DNA from: JBDHZK01 sp039811865
GTDB taxonomy: Bacteria > Actinomycetota > Actinomycetes > Propionibacteriales > Propionibacteriaceae
Length of the DNA stretch: 7,406 nt
NCBI GenBank assembly: GCA_039811865.1
Contig: JBDHZK010000131.1
Location: 1-7,406 of the forward strand
Direction of reading: 5' to 3'
Made by a program: the position numbers and the translations under genes. Below are positions 6,575-7,406 of this stretch, piece by piece (position 1 is the first letter of the stretch; every line of letters begins with the position of its first letter). Below the pieces are notes generated by a model. That model did not search any database, had not been told where the DNA came from, and was given only the letters and a program-made list of their open reading frames with translations.

Positions 6575-6603
6575 AGTTTAAGTGAGTGAGCGCTCACTCA
6601 CAA
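6575..6603 (-). promoter_or_regulatory. Probable promoter of the TetR/exporter operon
   Basis: On the minus strand, TTGTGA (6598-6603, four of six matches to TTGACA) is followed after exactly 17 bases by TAAACT (6575-6580, four of six matches to TATAAT). Only eight bases separate the -10 box from the GTG start codon of the TetR gene, so transcription should begin at or one or two bases before that codon. This explains the absence of a ribosome site and predicts a leaderless mRNA. The operator palindrome lies between and over the two boxes. Confidence 0.6.
6582..6601. promoter_or_regulatory. 20-bp perfect palindrome, probable TetR operator
   Basis: GTGAGTGAGCGCTCACTCAC is its own reverse complement over 20 bp. 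Each arm contains two tandem GTGA units, giving the look of a TetR-family dimer site. It fills the spacer between the -35 and -10 boxes and overlaps the -35, 15 bp before the TetR start, so a bound repressor would block RNA polymerase. No second copy of the full palindrome was seen in the window, although the GTGAGT at the TetR start codon resembles one half-site. Confidence 0.85.
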
Positions 6604-6676
6604 GTGGTTTTTGGCGCCCGCATCGGTAACTCTTGATTTGGTCCGCCTCAGCGCCCGAATCAGTTCGTTGTCGAAG

Positions 6677-7312
6677 TCAGAGCGCAGGCTCGGCCGAGGG
6701 CTCCTCGCCGGCGGCGGACGGGGCCGGCGGGGCCGGCGCGAGCGGGGCTAGCTTGACCGCCGTCCCGTACGCGGCGACCTCGGTCGAGCCCGTGTCCAGG
6801 GCCACGGAGTCGAACTTCAGCCCGATCACGGCGTCCGCCCCGGCGGCCACGGCCATCTCGATGAGCGCGTCCACGGCGTCCTGACGGGCGTCGACCAGGG
6901 CGAAGACGGCGTCCGGCCCCGAGGCGCGCGGGCGGATCGCCGCGCCGTGGACGTCGGCGATGATGGCGGCGACCTCCCGCCGCGGGATTCCGGAAGTAGT
7001 GGTCACCGGGACGCTGTGCCCGCGCGCCTGCGCCTTCCGGGCCGGCGGCGGCGGGACCGGTGTCTGCAGCGCCGGTGGGTGCGGGACCGGCGGTGGCTGC
7101 TGCGGCGGCGGCGGTTGAATCGGCGGCGGACCCTGCTGGGGTTGCGGCTGCCAGCCCTGGGGCTGCGGCTGGAACTGCTGCGGCGCGCCGGGCGGTTGGA
7201 AGGGCGGGAAGCCGCCGGGCTGGGCCGGCGGCGCGTACGGCGAGGCCTGGTAGGCGGGCTGCTGGCCGTATGGGTTCTGCGGCTGTCCGTAGGGCTGCTG
7301 ACCGTAACTCAT
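6677..7312 (-). CDS. YbjQ-like (UPF0145) domain protein with a Pro/Gln-rich N-terminal region
   Basis: A 211-aa protein of unknown function. Residues 1-95 are low complexity, rich in Pro, Gln, Tyr and Gly, with repeated PYGQ-type units and later poly-proline runs. Residues about 101-188 resemble the YbjQ/UPF0145 family: an opening VTTTSGIP strand, then AVDALIEMAVAAGADAVIGLKFDSV, ending YGTAVKL. YbjQ proteins form small oligomeric rings and were once suggested to bind metal; no clear metal ligands stand out here. The stretch that usually separates the two halves of the domain looks shortened. A short Ala/Pro/Glu tail closes the protein. There is no signal peptide or membrane segment, so a cytoplasmic protein with a flexible arm is likely. 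The ATG at 7312 has no clear ribosome site. It lies upstream of the TetR gene on the same strand but is separated from it by that gene's promoter, so a functional link is not implied. Confidence 0.85.
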   Translation of the reverse strand: MSYGQQPYGQPQNPYGQQPAYQASPYAPPAQPGGFPPFQPPGAPQQFQPQPQGWQPQPQQGPPPIQPPPPQQPPPVPHPPALQTPVPPPPARKAQARGHSVPVTTTSGIPRREVAAIIADVHGAAIRPRASGPDAVFALVDARQDAVDALIEMAVAAGADAVIGLKFDSVALDTGSTEVAAYGTAVKLAPLAPAPPAPSAAGEEPSAEPAL

Positions 7313-7318
7313 GCCGCC

Positions 7319-7324
7319 ATTTAA
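7319..7324 (-). promoter_or_regulatory. Weak candidate -10 box for the YbjQ-like gene
   Basis: TTAAAT on the minus strand lies six bases before the ATG at 7312, in otherwise very GC-rich sequence. If it is used, the transcript would start at about the first codon and be leaderless, which would fit the lack of a ribosome site. No convincing -35 box is seen, and the second base departs from the -10 consensus. Confidence 0.25.
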
Positions 7325-7373
7325 CCCGGGCCGGATCGGCCGCGGGCGGGCCGAGCCAATCCCGGGCAGACTC

Positions 7374-7406
7374 GCCGAACGCCGAACGCCGAACGCCGAA
7401 CGCCGA
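7374..7406. repeat. 7-bp tandem repeat running off the right edge
   Basis: The heptamer GCCGAAC occurs in four perfect head-to-tail copies (7374-7401), followed by GCCGA up to the last base, so the array continues outside the window. The unit length is not a multiple of three and no gene is supported here. The array begins 61 bp upstream of the YbjQ-like start codon. It looks like a slippage-prone simple repeat; the remaining bases to the start codon show only the weak -10 candidate. Confidence 0.9.

Noticed and set aside
6604..6676. Intrinsic terminator after the YbjQ-like gene
   Set aside because: Only a direct repeat of GCGCCCG was found; no stem followed by a U tract is present on the minus strand.
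7374..7406. CRISPR array
   Set aside because: The repeat unit is only 7 bp with no spacers between copies.

Overview
This 7.4 kb window is GC-rich chromosomal DNA, almost certainly from an actinomycete (Actinomycetota). The signs are very high GC at third codon positions, long non-coding reading frames opposite the real genes, a bacterial class I cytochrome P450 of actinobacterial type, and a TetR/ABC exporter pair common in that phylum. The genus cannot be fixed from the sequence alone. All genes I can support lie on the minus strand, so the biological order runs from right to left.

Layout from the right edge. First comes a 7-bp tandem repeat that runs off the window (7374-7406). Next is a 211-aa protein with a Pro/Gln/Tyr-rich N-terminal half and a YbjQ-like (UPF0145) C-terminal domain (6677-7312). 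Then there is a short intergenic region with a perfect 20-bp palindrome between plausible -35 and -10 boxes. This leads into a tightly packed operon: TetR-family repressor (5979-6566), first ABC exporter half (4245-5978), GT11 family (alpha-1,2-fucosyltransferase-like) glycosyltransferase (3343-4248), a possible 46-aa ORF (3206-3346), and the second ABC exporter half (1224-3209). The junctions are TAGATG, GTGA, ATGA and ATGA, so all cistrons abut or overlap by 4 bases. After the operon is a 135-bp gap that can form a 77-nt extended hairpin. Last is a cytochrome P450 gene that leaves the window at the left edge before its stop codon (1-1088).

How the genes fit together. The two ABC proteins carry complementary degenerate motifs. 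The 577-aa subunit has Asp for the catalytic Glu and Gln for the switch His. The 661-aa subunit has a degraded signature motif (ISAGE) but intact Walker B and His. They should therefore form an asymmetric heterodimer of the TM287/288, LmrCD or TmrAB type with one competent ATP site. The TetR protein probably represses the operon through the palindrome in its own promoter. The unusual part is the glycosyltransferase gene, translationally coupled between the two exporter halves. It suggests that a sugar is added to the exported compound or to an envelope glycan handled with it. That function is inference. The P450 may be a separate transcription unit.

No RNA genes, insertion sequences, CRISPR arrays or origins were seen. 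The best candidates for something undescribed are the glycosyltransferase/exporter operon with its double-overlapping small ORF, and the structured 77-nt element before the P450.
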